Position numbers and translations under genes: made by a program
The notes under the pieces: model-generated
What the model saw: only the letters and a program-made list of their open reading frames with translations
Database searches by the model: none
Told to the model about the DNA's origin: nothing
Shown here: positions 45,176 to 54,120 of the stretch, piece after piece
How positions within the stretch are numbered: position 1 is the stretch's first letter
Layout: each line of letters starts with the position of its first letter
Source of the DNA: Methylomonas methanica MC09
GTDB lineage: Bacteria > Pseudomonadota > Gammaproteobacteria > Methylococcales > Methylomonadaceae
Direction: 5' to 3'
Length of the DNA stretch: 64,000 nucleotides
Assembly (NCBI RefSeq): GCF_000214665.1
Contig: NC_015572.1
Span: forward strand, 4,526,001-4,590,000

Positions 45176-46516
45176 ATGGTAAGCACTAGCGACACCATCG
45201 CCGCAATAGCCACACCGCCGGGAAACGGCGGTGTCGGCATTATCCGCATTTCCGGGCCCGCCGCACTCGACATCTGCCGGCACATCACCCGCAAAACACC
45301 CAAACCCCGTTACGCGCTGTTTAGCCGGTTTTACGATGCGGACGATAGCATCATCGATTCCGGTCTGGCGCTGTATTTCCCCGGCCCGGCGTCGTTTACC
45401 GGCGAAGATACCCTGGAACTGCAAGGCCACGGCGGCAGCGTAGTATTGGATATGCTGTTACGGCGGGTTTTAAGCCTAGGCACCCGGCCGGCCAATCCCG
45501 GCGAATTCAGCCAGCGGGCATTTTTAAACAACAAAATCGATCTGACCCAGGCCGAAGCCATCGCCGACCTGATCACCAGCGGCACCGAACAAGCCGTGCG
45601 CTCCGCGCAACACTCCATGCAAGGCGTGTTTTCCGAACAAATCAACGAATTGATCGACGAATTGATCGAACTGCGGGTGTACATCGAAGCCGCGATCGAT
45701 TTTGTCGACGAAGAAATCGATTTTCTCAGCGACGGCATGGTGGCCAATAAAATCGAACAGCTGCACGGCAAGCTTCAAAAAATCCATGCTACTGCCCAAC
45801 AGGGCCGCCTACTGCACGACGGCATCAGCGTGGTGCTGGCCGGCAAACCCAACGCCGGTAAATCCAGCCTGCTCAACGCGCTGGCCGGACACGAGGCGGC
45901 CATCGTCACCGACATTGCCGGCACCACCCGCGACGTGCTGCGGGAACGCATCCAGATCGACGGCATGCCCCTGCATATAATCGACACCGCCGGCCTGCAC
46001 GACAGCGACAATGTCGTCGAACAGGAAGGCATCCGCCGCGCCCAGCGCGAAATCGAAAAAGCCGACAAAGTGCTGCTGCTGATGGATAGCACGGACAGCG
46101 AAAACAACGCGATATTGAACCAACTGTCGGCCGACATCGATGTCACGCTGATTTTCAACAAAATCGACTTGTCCGGACAAGCGCCGCGAATCGTGGAACA
46201 CCCGCACAGAGACGAGATTTACCTATCGGCCAAAACCGGCGCCGGTCTGGATTTACTGAAACGGTACCTGAAAAGCAGCGTAGGCTTCGGCGAAACCACC
46301 GACAACGTCTTCATCGCCCGCCGCCGCCACCTGCAAGCCTTGAGTCTGGCTGAAAAAGCCGTCGAAAACGCCGGCAATCAGTTAAGAAACCAGGCCCCGG
46401 AACTGGTCGCCGAAGACCTCCGCCAAGCCCAAACCAGCCTGTCGGAAATCACCGGCGAATTTACCTCAGACGACCTGTTGGGTGAGATTTTCGGCAGTTT
46501 TTGCATAGGAAAGTAA
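45176..46516 (+). CDS. mnmE: tRNA modification GTPase MnmE
   Basis: A 446-residue GTPase that, with MnmG, installs the carboxymethylaminomethyl group on U34 of tRNAs. N-terminal folate-binding domain (DTIAAIATPPGNGGVGIIRISGP), G domain with P-loop GKPNAGKSS at about 222, DIAGTTRD switch and NKID, and the C-terminal catalytic FCIGK. The coding sequence of this C-terminus is a known island attachment site in other Gammaproteobacteria, and an integrase remnant begins 137 bases downstream. Confidence 0.96.
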   Translation: MVSTSDTIAAIATPPGNGGVGIIRISGPAALDICRHITRKTPKPRYALFSRFYDADDSIIDSGLALYFPGPASFTGEDTLELQGHGGSVVLDMLLRRVLSLGTRPANPGEFSQRAFLNNKIDLTQAEAIADLITSGTEQAVRSAQHSMQGVFSEQINELIDELIELRVYIEAAIDFVDEEIDFLSDGMVANKIEQLHGKLQKIHATAQQGRLLHDGISVVLAGKPNAGKSSLLNALAGHEAAIVTDIAGTTRDVLRERIQIDGMPLHIIDTAGLHDSDNVVEQEGIRRAQREIEKADKVLLLMDSTDSENNAILNQLSADIDVTLIFNKIDLSGQAPRIVEHPHRDEIYLSAKTGAGLDLLKRYLKSSVGFGETTDNVFIARRRHLQALSLAEKAVENAGNQLRNQAPELVAEDLRQAQTSLSEITGEFTSDDLLGEIFGSFCIGK

Positions 46517-46612
46517 AACGGCAATCGAAGGTAAATAAAACAAAGGCTTAATGAAAATTCAAGGCCTTGATTTCCCATTTCTTCCTTTACTTCGCTGATC
46601 TTTACCCCTAGC

Positions 46613-46639
46613 TTACACCCCAGGCATTTCAGGGTGTAA
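46613..46639. repeat. Inverted repeat upstream of the integrase remnant
   Basis: TTACACCC (46613-46620) and GGGTGTAA (46632-46639) form a perfect 8-base inverted repeat spaced by 11, just before the integrase start at 46653. It may be an operator or a recombinase arm site. Confidence 0.4.
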
Positions 46640-46652
46640 AAAGGCGTAAAAA

Positions 46653-47286
46653 ATGAAGATCACTATCGAGAGGCGCGCCAACAAAGAAGGTGACAAGCTC
46701 GAAAGGGATCATCAACCGCAATCCATTGGCGCAAGTCAAAAGCATCAAGGCGGAATCGACCGAAGGCACCTATCTGACCATCGAAGAGGTGCGGGAACTG
46801 GTTAAAACCGATTGCCGCTATGACGTGTTGAAACGGGCATTCCTGTTCTCTTGCCTCACCGGCTTACGCTGGAGCGACATAAACAAACTGGATTGGTCGG
46901 ACGTGAACCAACTGGATGGCGTGCATCGGATCACATTCAACCAGCAAAAAACCAAAACCCTGCAATATCTGGACATCACCGAGCAGGCATTCAAATTGAT
47001 GGGCGAACCGGAAAATCAGGAGCGCGTGTTTCAGGGGCTGAAGTATTCCAGTTGGATGAATGTAGAGCTGTTGTGCTGGTGCATGGCCGCCGGTATCGCC
47101 AAGCATGTGACCTTTCATTCTGGCCGGCATACCTTCGCCGTTTCCCTGCTATCCCGTGGCGTCGATATTTACACCGCTTCCAAGCTGCTGGGGCATAGCG
47201 AGGTAAAAACCACCCAGATTTATAGCGACATCATCGATTCTGTGCGCAAAGAGGCCATGCACAAGATACCGGACATCGGGCTTTAG
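46653..47286 (+). pseudogene. Tyrosine recombinase/integrase, internally deleted and frameshifted
   Basis: An N-terminal fragment MKITIERRANKEG begins at ATG 46653, typical of integrases. Around 46690 the frame changes and continues as the last part of the core-binding region and the complete catalytic domain to 47286. All catalytic residues are visible: Arg in TGLRWSD, Lys region QQKTKT, HSGRH, GHSEV and the nucleophile Tyr in TTQIYSDI. The SAM-like DNA-binding domain (roughly 150-180 residues) is missing. It is best read as a deletion remnant of an element integrated at mnmE. Confidence 0.8.
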
Positions 47287-47321
47287 TTGACCATTGAAAC
47301 GCTACGCTATACACTCCGTCT

Positions 47322-47600
47322 ATGATTAAAACCTTCCAGCATAAAGGCCTAAAGGCGTTTTTCGAAACTGGCGGCAAGGCCGGAATTAACCCGGATCACG
47401 CACCAAAGCTTAAACGCCAGCTAACGCGGCTGGATATTGCCAAAACAGCCGATGACGTGAACTTGCCGGGCTGGCGCCTACACCCGCAGACCGGCAACTT
47501 ATCCGGTCATTATTCGATAGTTGTCAATGGCAATTGGCGAATAACCTTTACTTTCGATGGTGAAGACGTGGTTTTAGTCGATTACCTTGATTATCACTGA
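47322..47600 (+). CDS. higB: HigB-type RelE-superfamily toxin
   Basis: A 92-residue toxin, with the order toxin-before-antitoxin typical of higBA. It shows KTFQHKGLKAFFETG, LPGWRLHPQTGNLSGHYSIVVNGNWRITFTF and a C-terminal VDYLDYH. The family cleaves mRNA at the ribosome. A TTGACC at 47287 and TATACA at 47308 could be the promoter, although with a short 15-base spacer. The antitoxin gene starts 12 bases downstream. Confidence 0.9.
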   Translation: MIKTFQHKGLKAFFETGGKAGINPDHAPKLKRQLTRLDIAKTADDVNLPGWRLHPQTGNLSGHYSIVVNGNWRITFTFDGEDVVLVDYLDYH

Positions 47601-47612
47601 GGAGCAACCTAC

Positions 47613-47915
47613 ATGACGCAAATTTACGACCCACCGCACCCCGGCGAAACCCTGAGGGAAGACGTGTTGCCGGCGCTTGAAATCACCGTTACCGATGCCG
47701 CCAAACAACTTGGCGTTACCCGCGCTGCCTTGTCGCGGGTGCTGAATTGCCGGGCCGCCATATCGCCCGAAATGGCTTTGAGAATAGAAAACTGGTTGGG
47801 TGTTGAAAACGGTGGCAGGGCTGATGCTTGGGTAGCGCAACAAGCCGCCTATGATCTTTGGCAGGCTCGCAAGGCGGGGGCGCCCACGGTGCAACGCGCC
47901 GCGATACCGCATTGA
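47613..47915 (+). CDS. higA: HigA-type HTH antitoxin
   Basis: A 100-residue XRE-family antitoxin. N-terminal PPHPGETLREDVLPALEITV is the HigA signature; the helix-turn-helix is TDAAKQLGVTRAALSRVLNCRAAIS. It should neutralise HigB and repress the operon. It has an ordinary length and GGAG just before the ATG. Confidence 0.92.
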   Translation: MTQIYDPPHPGETLREDVLPALEITVTDAAKQLGVTRAALSRVLNCRAAISPEMALRIENWLGVENGGRADAWVAQQAAYDLWQARKAGAPTVQRAAIPH

Positions 47916-47934
47916 CCGATTTAGCCGCGCCTGG

Positions 47935-48137
47935 GAGTTCAAGGGTTTGCTGATTCGACGAGGGCGAAAGCGCGCCATTTTTGCCATCTCCCACAAATTA
48001 TTAAAAGCCGTGTTTTTGTTGATCCGACGTGCGATTACTACCGGGATGCCCAACCGGATTACGAAGCATTGACCGTCCAACGCAATGCACCGCACTGGAT
48101 AAAAATGCTGATTCAATGCGGCTATATCGCAGTCTGA
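47935..48137 (+). pseudogene. IS110-family transposase, C-terminal remnant with frameshift
   Basis: The frame from about 47935 reads LLIRRGRKRAIFAISHKLLKAV; near 48018 the match moves to another frame, reading DYYRDAQPDYEALTVQRNAP then MLIQCGYIAV and a stop at 48135-48137. Together this resembles the end of IS110-type transposases (AIAHKLL...YHLL, DY, RR..LGY). Only about 65 codons remain and there is a frameshift, so it is a dead fragment. The rest of the gap to 48334 shows nothing recognisable. Confidence 0.6.
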
Positions 48138-48334
48138 CGACTGTGCAAGCTAAAGGTTAAGGGTAATCTGCTTTAAGCCATGCCGCCGTTCGCCTCCCAC
48201 ACAGCGGATCTTTCAGAGTAATAATTAAAATTTAAGTGATGTACCAGGAAGTATGCCTTATTTCCCTCTGCAATTGCTCACGTCGGATTTTCCCGCCGCT
48301 TGGCTTGCTTCGTCCGGCCGTTAATCCGACCCGG

Positions 48335-49402
48335 CTAGTGTAACGTCCTCAACATTTCTTTAGCTTTGGCGACTTTGGTTAAGATGGCATCTGGAGTCGC
48401 CGTCCATTGATAAGGTTTTGGGTGAAGATTGCGATGATCAAGGTACTGCATGATAGCCTGCTTCAGCTCGTCGACGCTACGAAACACCCCACGCCGGATG
48501 CGTTCTTCGGTGATGTCCCGAAAGAATCGCTCAACCAAATTCACCCAGGATGCCGACGTCGGGGTAAAGTGCATCTGGAAGCGCGGATGCTTGTCCAGCC
48601 AGGCTTTCACGTTGGGATGCTTGTGAGTGGCGTAGTTGTCGACGATCAGGTGGACGGCTAAGTTTTTGTCGGTCCGACGGTCGAGTAGTTTCAGGAATTT
48701 CAAGAATTCATCGTTACGGTGTTTGGGTAAACATTCGCCGATCACCGTTCCTTCATGGACATTAAGGGCGGCAAACAAGGTGGTGGTACCGTGGCGTTTG
48801 TAATCATGTGTCATCGTGCCGTTCTTGCCGGGTTTTATGGGTAAACCCGGTTGCGTGCGATCCAGTGCCTGGATCTGGCTTTTCTCATCCACGGAAAACA
48901 CGATGGCTTTCTCCGGCGGGTCCAAATACAGTCCCACCACGTCCCGTAACTTCTCTTCAAACTGCGGGTCGTTCGAGACCTTGAAGCCCTTGACCCGATG
49001 CGGCTTTAGCTGGTGCTCCCGCCAAATGCGATGAACAGCCATACGTGAAATACCGACCTGCTCCGCCATTGTCCGGCAACTCCAGTGGGTGGCATGGGTC
49101 GGCTTGCCGGTCAGCGTCAACGTCAACACTTCCTGCACCTTCTCCACCGGCAATGGCGGCACTCGCGAGGGCCGCGTCTTACCTTTTTTCAACCCATCGA
49201 TACCGCACTCCACAAAACGCCGGCGCCATAAATTCAGCGTCGGCGCGCTGATCTTCAGGGTGTCCATGATCTCCTGCGAAGCTATTCGGTCCGCTGTCAT
49301 CAATACAATCCGCGCCCGCAACGTCTGCTTCTCGTCTATCGCTCGGCTTTTTACCCACCGATTCAACGTAGAACGGTCTTGTTCATTCAAATCAAGTTTC
49401 AT
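48335..49402 (-). CDS. IS630 family transposase
   Basis: A 355-residue transposase taking ATG 49402 as start (MKLDLNEQ, with GAGA upstream); in-frame starts at 49414 and 49423 are possible. N-terminal helix-turn-helix region (IASQEIMDTLKISAPTLNLWRRRF), then the DDE domain: Asp in FSVDEKSQ (about 172), Asp in IVDNYATHKHP (about 255), Glu in NLVERFF (about 291), the last two 35 residues apart. The stop codon TAG is formed by the target TA plus the flanking host base, outside the element proper. Confidence 0.92.
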   Translation of the reverse strand: MKLDLNEQDRSTLNRWVKSRAIDEKQTLRARIVLMTADRIASQEIMDTLKISAPTLNLWRRRFVECGIDGLKKGKTRPSRVPPLPVEKVQEVLTLTLTGKPTHATHWSCRTMAEQVGISRMAVHRIWREHQLKPHRVKGFKVSNDPQFEEKLRDVVGLYLDPPEKAIVFSVDEKSQIQALDRTQPGLPIKPGKNGTMTHDYKRHGTTTLFAALNVHEGTVIGECLPKHRNDEFLKFLKLLDRRTDKNLAVHLIVDNYATHKHPNVKAWLDKHPRFQMHFTPTSASWVNLVERFFRDITEERIRRGVFRSVDELKQAIMQYLDHRNLHPKPYQWTATPDAILTKVAKAKEMLRTLH

Positions 49403-49460
49403 TGGTGTTCTCATGGGGACCAATTCTACTATTAATAATGCTTTGTCGGGGACGTTACAC
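48338..49460 (-). mobile_element. IS630-family insertion sequence, complete
   Basis: Length 1123 bases. The ends are perfect inverted repeats: GTGTAACGTCC at 48338-48348 and GGACGTTACAC at 49450-49460, with further partial match inward. The element is flanked by TA on both sides (48336-48337 and 49461-49462) inside CTAG, the TA target duplication expected for IS630/Tc1 elements. One intact transposase gene. It lies 66 bases upstream of arsR. Confidence 0.9.
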
Positions 49461-49485
49461 TAGCAAAGTGAAAAGCAGATTTGAT

Positions 49486-49520
49486 TATACATTTCAATGC
49501 TTCAAACTTTGTTGTATAGT
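49486..49520 (+). promoter_or_regulatory. arsR promoter/operator region
   Basis: TATACA (49486-49491) and TGTATA (49513-49518) form an inverted pair spaced by 21 bases, a candidate ArsR operator. TATAGT (49515-49520) is a good -10, with TTCAAT (49493-49498) a weak -35 at 16 bases. Transcription would then begin at about the arsR ATG (49527), and no ribosome-binding sequence precedes that ATG. Confidence 0.45.
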
Positions 49521-49526
49521 TGACGC

Positions 49527-49859
49527 ATGGACAAGCAACTTGCAACAGCCTTATTCGAATCCCTGGCCTCCGGCATCCGTTTGGATGTGTTTCGGCTGCT
49601 GGTTAAAAACGCACCCACCGGCTTGGTAGCCGGGGAGATAGCTGTATCGCTGGAGCTGCCGCCGACCAATTTGTCGTTTCATCTTAAGGCGATGACGCAT
49701 GCCGGCTTGCTGAATGTCACCCAGGAAGGCCGCTATCAGCGTTATCGGGCGAATTTGGCGGTGATGCAGGCCTTGGTCGATTACCTGACCGCCGAATGTT
49801 GCACCGGCCACCCGGAGCACTGTTTCGACGCCGGCGCATCGTCTAACTGCCGCGACTAA
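49527..49859 (+). CDS. arsR: ArsR-family arsenite-responsive repressor
   Basis: A 110-residue winged-helix repressor, MDKQLATALFESLASGIRLDVFRLL with recognition helix PPTNLSFHLKAMTHAGLL. Cys91, Cys92 and Cys99 near the C-terminus (AECCTGHPEHC) match the C-terminal three-cysteine As(III) site of the Acidithiobacillus-type ArsR, not the alpha3 CVC site of plasmid R773. It should repress the downstream ars operon until arsenite binds. It starts 66 bases from the IS630 end. Confidence 0.92.
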   Translation: MDKQLATALFESLASGIRLDVFRLLVKNAPTGLVAGEIAVSLELPPTNLSFHLKAMTHAGLLNVTQEGRYQRYRANLAVMQALVDYLTAECCTGHPEHCFDAGASSNCRD

Positions 49860-49889
49860 TTTTTATAACCACTCAATGTATCAATCCAT

Positions 49890-50375
49890 ATGAACGTTTT
49901 GTTTCTTTGTACCGGCAATTCCTGCCGCTCCGTGCTCGGCGAAGCCACTTTTAACCATTTAGCGCCCGAGGGTTGGCGGGGCATGAGCGCCGGCAGCAAA
50001 CCGACCGGCAAGATTCATCCCCGTTCGCTGGCACTGCTGGAAAGAGAAGGCATTTCCACGACCGGCTACTACAGTAAATCCTGGAACGACCTGCCGGTAA
50101 CGCCGGACATCGTACTCAGCGTCTGCGGCAACGCCGCCAACGAAACCTGCCCGGCCTATCTGGGCCCGGTGATGCGCAGCCATTGGGGCGTCGAAGACCC
50201 GGCTCATGTCGAAGGCACGGATGCGGAAATCGACGCGGCATTTATGCAGGCCTACCGGATATTGCGCCACCGAATTGAAACTCTTCTGGCTCTGCCGCTG
50301 GACGAATTGAAAAACGATCCGCAACGTCTGAAGGCGGAACTGGACCGTATCGGCACATTGTTACCCGAGAATTAA
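49890..50375 (+). CDS. arsC: Arsenate reductase, low-molecular-weight phosphatase type
   Basis: A 161-residue protein with P-loop CTGNSCRS (Cys7, Cys12) and a downstream pair Cys79 and Cys87 in SVCGNAANETCP, the thiol relay used by this class. It reduces arsenate to arsenite with thioredoxin or a similar donor. WGVEDPAHVEG carries the general acid. The C-terminal extension of about 25 residues is longer than in the Staphylococcus enzyme. Thirty bases after arsR. Confidence 0.93.
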   Translation: MNVLFLCTGNSCRSVLGEATFNHLAPEGWRGMSAGSKPTGKIHPRSLALLEREGISTTGYYSKSWNDLPVTPDIVLSVCGNAANETCPAYLGPVMRSHWGVEDPAHVEGTDAEIDAAFMQAYRILRHRIETLLALPLDELKNDPQRLKAELDRIGTLLPEN

Positions 50376-50387
50376 AGGATATATGTC

Positions 50388-50732
50388 ATGACTACCATAC
50401 AGATATTTGATCCCGCCCTGTGTTGCAGCACCGGCGTCTGCGGTGTGGACGTCGACCAACAACTGGTCGATTTTTCCGCGGATATCGAATGGGCCAAACA
50501 AAGCGGCGCGCAAATCGAACGCTTCAATCTGGCCCAACAGCCGCTGGCGTTCGCCGAAAACCCCGCCGCCAAAGGCTTTCTGGAACGCTCCGGCGCCGAG
50601 GCCTTACCGTTGATTTTGGTAGACGGGGAAATCGCTTTGGCGGGCCGTTACCCCAGTCGCGCCGAACTGGCTCGCTGGGCCGGCCTTACCGTCACGGAAT
50701 CGGCCTGCTGTAGCGGCAGCAAATGTTGTTAA
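50388..50732 (+). CDS. arsD: Arsenic metallochaperone ArsD
   Basis: A 114-residue thioredoxin-fold chaperone. Cys12, Cys13 and Cys18 (LCCSTGVCG) are exactly the As(III) site known from R773 ArsD, and the C-terminus keeps two vicinal pairs (ACCSGSKCC). It passes As(III) to ArsA and raises its activity. It is placed directly before arsA, with AAAGGA as ribosome-binding sequence. Confidence 0.95.
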   Translation: MTTIQIFDPALCCSTGVCGVDVDQQLVDFSADIEWAKQSGAQIERFNLAQQPLAFAENPAAKGFLERSGAEALPLILVDGEIALAGRYPSRAELARWAGLTVTESACCSGSKCC

Positions 50733-50777
50733 CGCGGAAACGTCGAACAGCCCCCCTTTAGCCGGCCAATACTCACT

Positions 50778-52532
50778 ATGAAATTTCTCGATCAAGCGCC
50801 GCGTTTCCTGTTTTTTACCGGCAAGGGCGGCGTGGGTAAAACCTCGGTGGCCTGCGCAACGGCCATTCGGCTGGCGGAATCAGGGCAACGGGTGTTGCTG
50901 GTCAGCACCGACCCGGCCTCCAATGTCGGCCAGGTATTCGGCGTTAGTATAGGCAACCAAATCACGCCTATTCCGGCAGTGCCCGGTTTGGCGGCGTTGG
51001 AAATCGACCCGCAAGCGGCGGCGCAAGCTTACCGCGACCGTATCGTCGGCCCGGTACGCGGCCTGCTACCCGACACTGTCATTCAAGGTATTGAAGAACA
51101 GTTATCCGGCGCCTGTACTACCGAAATTGCCGCCTTTGACGAATTTACCGCGCTGTTGACCGACCCTGCGCTGACTGGCGATTTCGAACATATCGTTTTC
51201 GATACCGCACCGACCGGCCACACCATCCGCCTGTTGCAACTGCCGGGGGCCTGGAGCGATTTTCTGGACACGGGCAAGGGCGACGCCTCCTGTCTTGGCC
51301 CGCTGGCCGGCCTGGAAAAACAGCGAACTCAGTATAAGTCCGCGGTAGACGCCTTATCCGATGGCGCACGCACCCGACTGATCCTGGTGGCGCGCGCTCA
51401 GCACAGCACCTTAACCGAAGTGGCCCGCACTCACACGGAACTCGCCGCCATCGGCTTGCGGAATCAATATTTGTTGATCAACGCGCTGCTGCCTGCCGGC
51501 GAGACTACCGAAGACGCTTTGGCGCAGGCGATTTATATGCGCGAGCAAACTGCTCTGCGGCAGATCCCGGCAACATTGCAAGAACTGCCTCGCGATGACG
51601 TATTTCTGAAGCCTTTCAATATGGTAGGGCTGGCTGCCTTGCGGCAACTGTTGCTGGACACCCCCGTACAGCCGACTGCAGTTGCCGCTGTCGCCGATCT
51701 CGATACGCCCAAGCTCGCCGAATTGGTCGATACCATAGCCAAAGACGGTCACGGCCTGATCATGCTGATGGGCAAGGGCGGCGTAGGCAAAACCACCTTG
51801 GCCGCGGCCGTGGCCGTGCAACTGGCGCAACGCGGCCTACCGGTACATTTGACCACCTCCGATCCGGCCGCGCATTTAAACGAAACGCTGAACGGTGCGT
51901 TGGAACAATTGACGGTGAGCCGCATCGATCCGGTAGTCGAGACCGAACATTACCGCCGACATGTTCTGGAAACCAAGGGGGCTAAGCTGGATGCGCAGGG
52001 CCGGGCTTTGTTGGAAGAAGACCTGCGTTCGCCATGCACCGAAGAAATCGCCGTATTCCAGGCCTTTTCGCGGATTATTCGCGAAGCGGGCCAAAAATTC
52101 GTGGTGATGGACACCGCACCGACCGGACACACTTTGCTGTTGCTGGATGCCACCGGCGCATATCACCGGGAAGTGGCCCGGCAGATGGATAGCGGCGTGC
52201 ACTATCTGACGCCGATGATGCAATTGCAAGACCCCAAACAAACCAAAGTGCTGCTGGTAACGCTGGCCGAAACCACGCCGGTACTGGAAGCCGCCAATCT
52301 GCAAGCCGATCTGCGCCGTGCCGGTATCGAACCCTGGGCTTGGATCATCAATAACAGCGTTGCCGCAACCCCAGTGCAGGCTCCTTTGTTACGCCAACGG
52401 GCAGCAAATGAACTGCGCGAAATCGATACAGTCGCACGCAGCCACGCCCAGCGCTACGCCGTAGTGCCTTTATTACAGGAAGAGCCGATTGGGGTTAAGC
52501 GTTTGTCGCAGTTGGCGGGCAGCACAGTTTAG
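50778..52532 (+). CDS. arsA: Arsenite-transporting ATPase ArsA
   Basis: A 584-residue ATPase made of two homologous halves. P-loops GKGGVGKTS (about 15-23) and GKGGVGKTT (about 332-340), with the DTAPTGHT signal-transduction motif in each half. As(III)-binding cysteines Cys113, Cys172 and Cys420 are all present, matching positions 113, 172 and 422 of R773 ArsA. It energises the export pump. Here its partner would be the Acr3 carrier encoded two genes on, a pairing known in other ars operons. Confidence 0.96.
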   Translation: MKFLDQAPRFLFFTGKGGVGKTSVACATAIRLAESGQRVLLVSTDPASNVGQVFGVSIGNQITPIPAVPGLAALEIDPQAAAQAYRDRIVGPVRGLLPDTVIQGIEEQLSGACTTEIAAFDEFTALLTDPALTGDFEHIVFDTAPTGHTIRLLQLPGAWSDFLDTGKGDASCLGPLAGLEKQRTQYKSAVDALSDGARTRLILVARAQHSTLTEVARTHTELAAIGLRNQYLLINALLPAGETTEDALAQAIYMREQTALRQIPATLQELPRDDVFLKPFNMVGLAALRQLLLDTPVQPTAVAAVADLDTPKLAELVDTIAKDGHGLIMLMGKGGVGKTTLAAAVAVQLAQRGLPVHLTTSDPAAHLNETLNGALEQLTVSRIDPVVETEHYRRHVLETKGAKLDAQGRALLEEDLRSPCTEEIAVFQAFSRIIREAGQKFVVMDTAPTGHTLLLLDATGAYHREVARQMDSGVHYLTPMMQLQDPKQTKVLLVTLAETTPVLEAANLQADLRRAGIEPWAWIINNSVAATPVQAPLLRQRAANELREIDTVARSHAQRYAVVPLLQEEPIGVKRLSQLAGSTV

Positions 52533-52581
52533 CCACAGAACCCGCCCTAACTTTAACCATGGGCCTAACCCGGACACAACC

Positions 52582-53016
52582 ATGAAACGTTTTCACATTC
52601 ACATTGCCGTAGACGACCTGGAACAAAACATCCGCTTCTACAGCGCCTTGTTTCAAACCGAACCCACGATCCTGGAAACGGATTATGCCAAATGGATGCT
52701 GGACGACCCGCGCATCAATTTCGCCATCTCCAATCGGGGACGCAAAGCGGGACTGGATCATTTGGGCCTGCAAGTCGAGTCCGGCCCGGAACTGGAAGCC
52801 GTGCAACAAGGCTTGTCCGCCGCGGCCTTGCCGGTCGCCGCGCAAAAACAGGCGGCCTGCTGCTATGCGCAATCCGACAAATACTGGAGCGTAGACCCGC
52901 AAGGCATCGCCTGGGAAGCCTTTCACTCCTTGAACGCCATTCCGATGTTTGGCGCGGATGAGGTGATACAACTCGAACCTACCTCCAGTTGCTGTAAACC
53001 AGCCACGGAAACCTAG
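52582..53016 (+). CDS. arsI: Putative ArsI-type C-As lyase (VOC/glyoxalase superfamily)
   Basis: A 144-residue protein starting at ATG 52582 ([20 protein letters not shown]). VOC-fold metal ligands: His5 or His7, His60 in [10 protein letters not shown], and Glu in GIAWEAF. A vicinal cysteine pair Cys93-Cys94 ([12 protein letters not shown]) is at the position where ArsI C-As lyases bind trivalent organoarsenicals. The family also contains CadI-annotated proteins. Location in an ars operon supports oxygen-dependent cleavage of the carbon-arsenic bond, giving As(III). A Cys pair also sits near the C-terminus (SSCCK). Confidence 0.82.
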   Translation: MKRFHIHIAVDDLEQNIRFYSALFQTEPTILETDYAKWMLDDPRINFAISNRGRKAGLDHLGLQVESGPELEAVQQGLSAAALPVAAQKQAACCYAQSDKYWSVDPQGIAWEAFHSLNAIPMFGADEVIQLEPTSSCCKPATET

Positions 53017-53048
53017 TACTTCAAAACCACCATTTCAAGAAGCACGCC

Positions 53049-54119
53049 ATGAATACAACCAGCTACCCGCATCCCCGCCTATCCTTTCTTGATCGCTATC
53101 TGACCTTGTGGATTTTTGCCGCCATGGCGGCCGGCGTGGCGATCGGCTTTGCCTTTCCCGGCGAAGTGACCGGCTTCAACAGCGCGGTTTCCATCGGCAC
53201 CACCAATATCCCCATCGCCATCGGCTTGATCGTGATGATGTATCCGCCGCTAGCCAAGGTGCATTACGAAGAGCTGGGCGATGTATTTCGCAATTGGCGA
53301 GTCTTATCCCTGTCGCTGGTGCAAAACTGGCTGATCGGCCCGGTTTTAATGTTCGCGCTGGCCCTGCTGTTTCTGCGCGATTACCCCGAATACATGACCG
53401 GGCTGATCCTGATCGGTCTGGCCCGCTGCATTGCGATGGTCATCGTCTGGAACGAACTGGCGCGCGGCGACAATGAATACGCCGCCGGTCTGGTGGCATT
53501 CAACAGCGTGTTCCAGGTACTGTTTTATAGCGTTTACGCTTGGTTGTTCATCACCGTGTTGCCGCCGCTGTTCGGTCTGCAGGGCAGTCTGGTCGACATC
53601 ACCATAGCCGAGATCGCCAAAAGCGTGTTCATTTATCTGGGCATCCCCTTCATTGCCGGCTTTATCACCCGCCATGTCTTGGTCAAAACCCGAGGTAAAG
53701 ACTGGTACCAGCACAGTTTCGTGCCCAAGATCAGCCCGCTGACCTTGCTTGCGTTGCTGTTTACCATCGTGGTGATGTTTTCCCTGAAAGGCGATTTGAT
53801 CGTACAACTGCCACTGGACGTGGTGCGCATTGCCATCCCGCTGTTGATTTACTTTGTGGTGATGTTTTTGGTCAGTTTTGTCATGGGCAAGGCCATAGGC
53901 GCGGATTACCGCAAAACCGCCACCTTGGCATTTACCGCCGCCAGCAATAACTTCGAACTGGCGATTGCCGTGGCGGTAGCGGTATTCGGCATCAATAGCG
54001 GCGCGGCGTTTGCGGCCGTGATCGGGCCGCTGATCGAAGTGCCGGTGATGATCGCCCTGGTGAACGTGGCGTTTTGGTTTAGAGCGCGGTTTTATTCAGA
54101 CGATACGCCCGCCGTCTGA
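53049..54119 (+). CDS. acr3: Arsenite efflux carrier Acr3
   Basis: A 356-residue membrane carrier with ten hydrophobic segments. The conserved Cys127 in [13 protein letters not shown] and the glutamate-containing helix [20 protein letters not shown] are the known functional sites of Acr3. It exports As(III) using the proton-motive force, possibly coupled to ArsA. Last gene of the ars operon; its stop is one base from that of the convergent Sco-peroxidase gene. Confidence 0.95.
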   Translation: MNTTSYPHPRLSFLDRYLTLWIFAAMAAGVAIGFAFPGEVTGFNSAVSIGTTNIPIAIGLIVMMYPPLAKVHYEELGDVFRNWRVLSLSLVQNWLIGPVLMFALALLFLRDYPEYMTGLILIGLARCIAMVIVWNELARGDNEYAAGLVAFNSVFQVLFYSVYAWLFITVLPPLFGLQGSLVDITIAEIAKSVFIYLGIPFIAGFITRHVLVKTRGKDWYQHSFVPKISPLTLLALLFTIVVMFSLKGDLIVQLPLDVVRIAIPLLIYFVVMFLVSFVMGKAIGADYRKTATLAFTAASNNFELAIAVAVAVFGINSGAAFAAVIGPLIEVPVMIALVNVAFWFRARFYSDDTPAV

Positions 54120-54120
54120 A

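Noticed and set aside
47574..48116. Minus-strand frame of 180 codons over the higA region
   Set aside because: It covers higA antisense and the IS110 remnant. The plus-strand HigA signature is unmistakable and no motif is seen in this frame.
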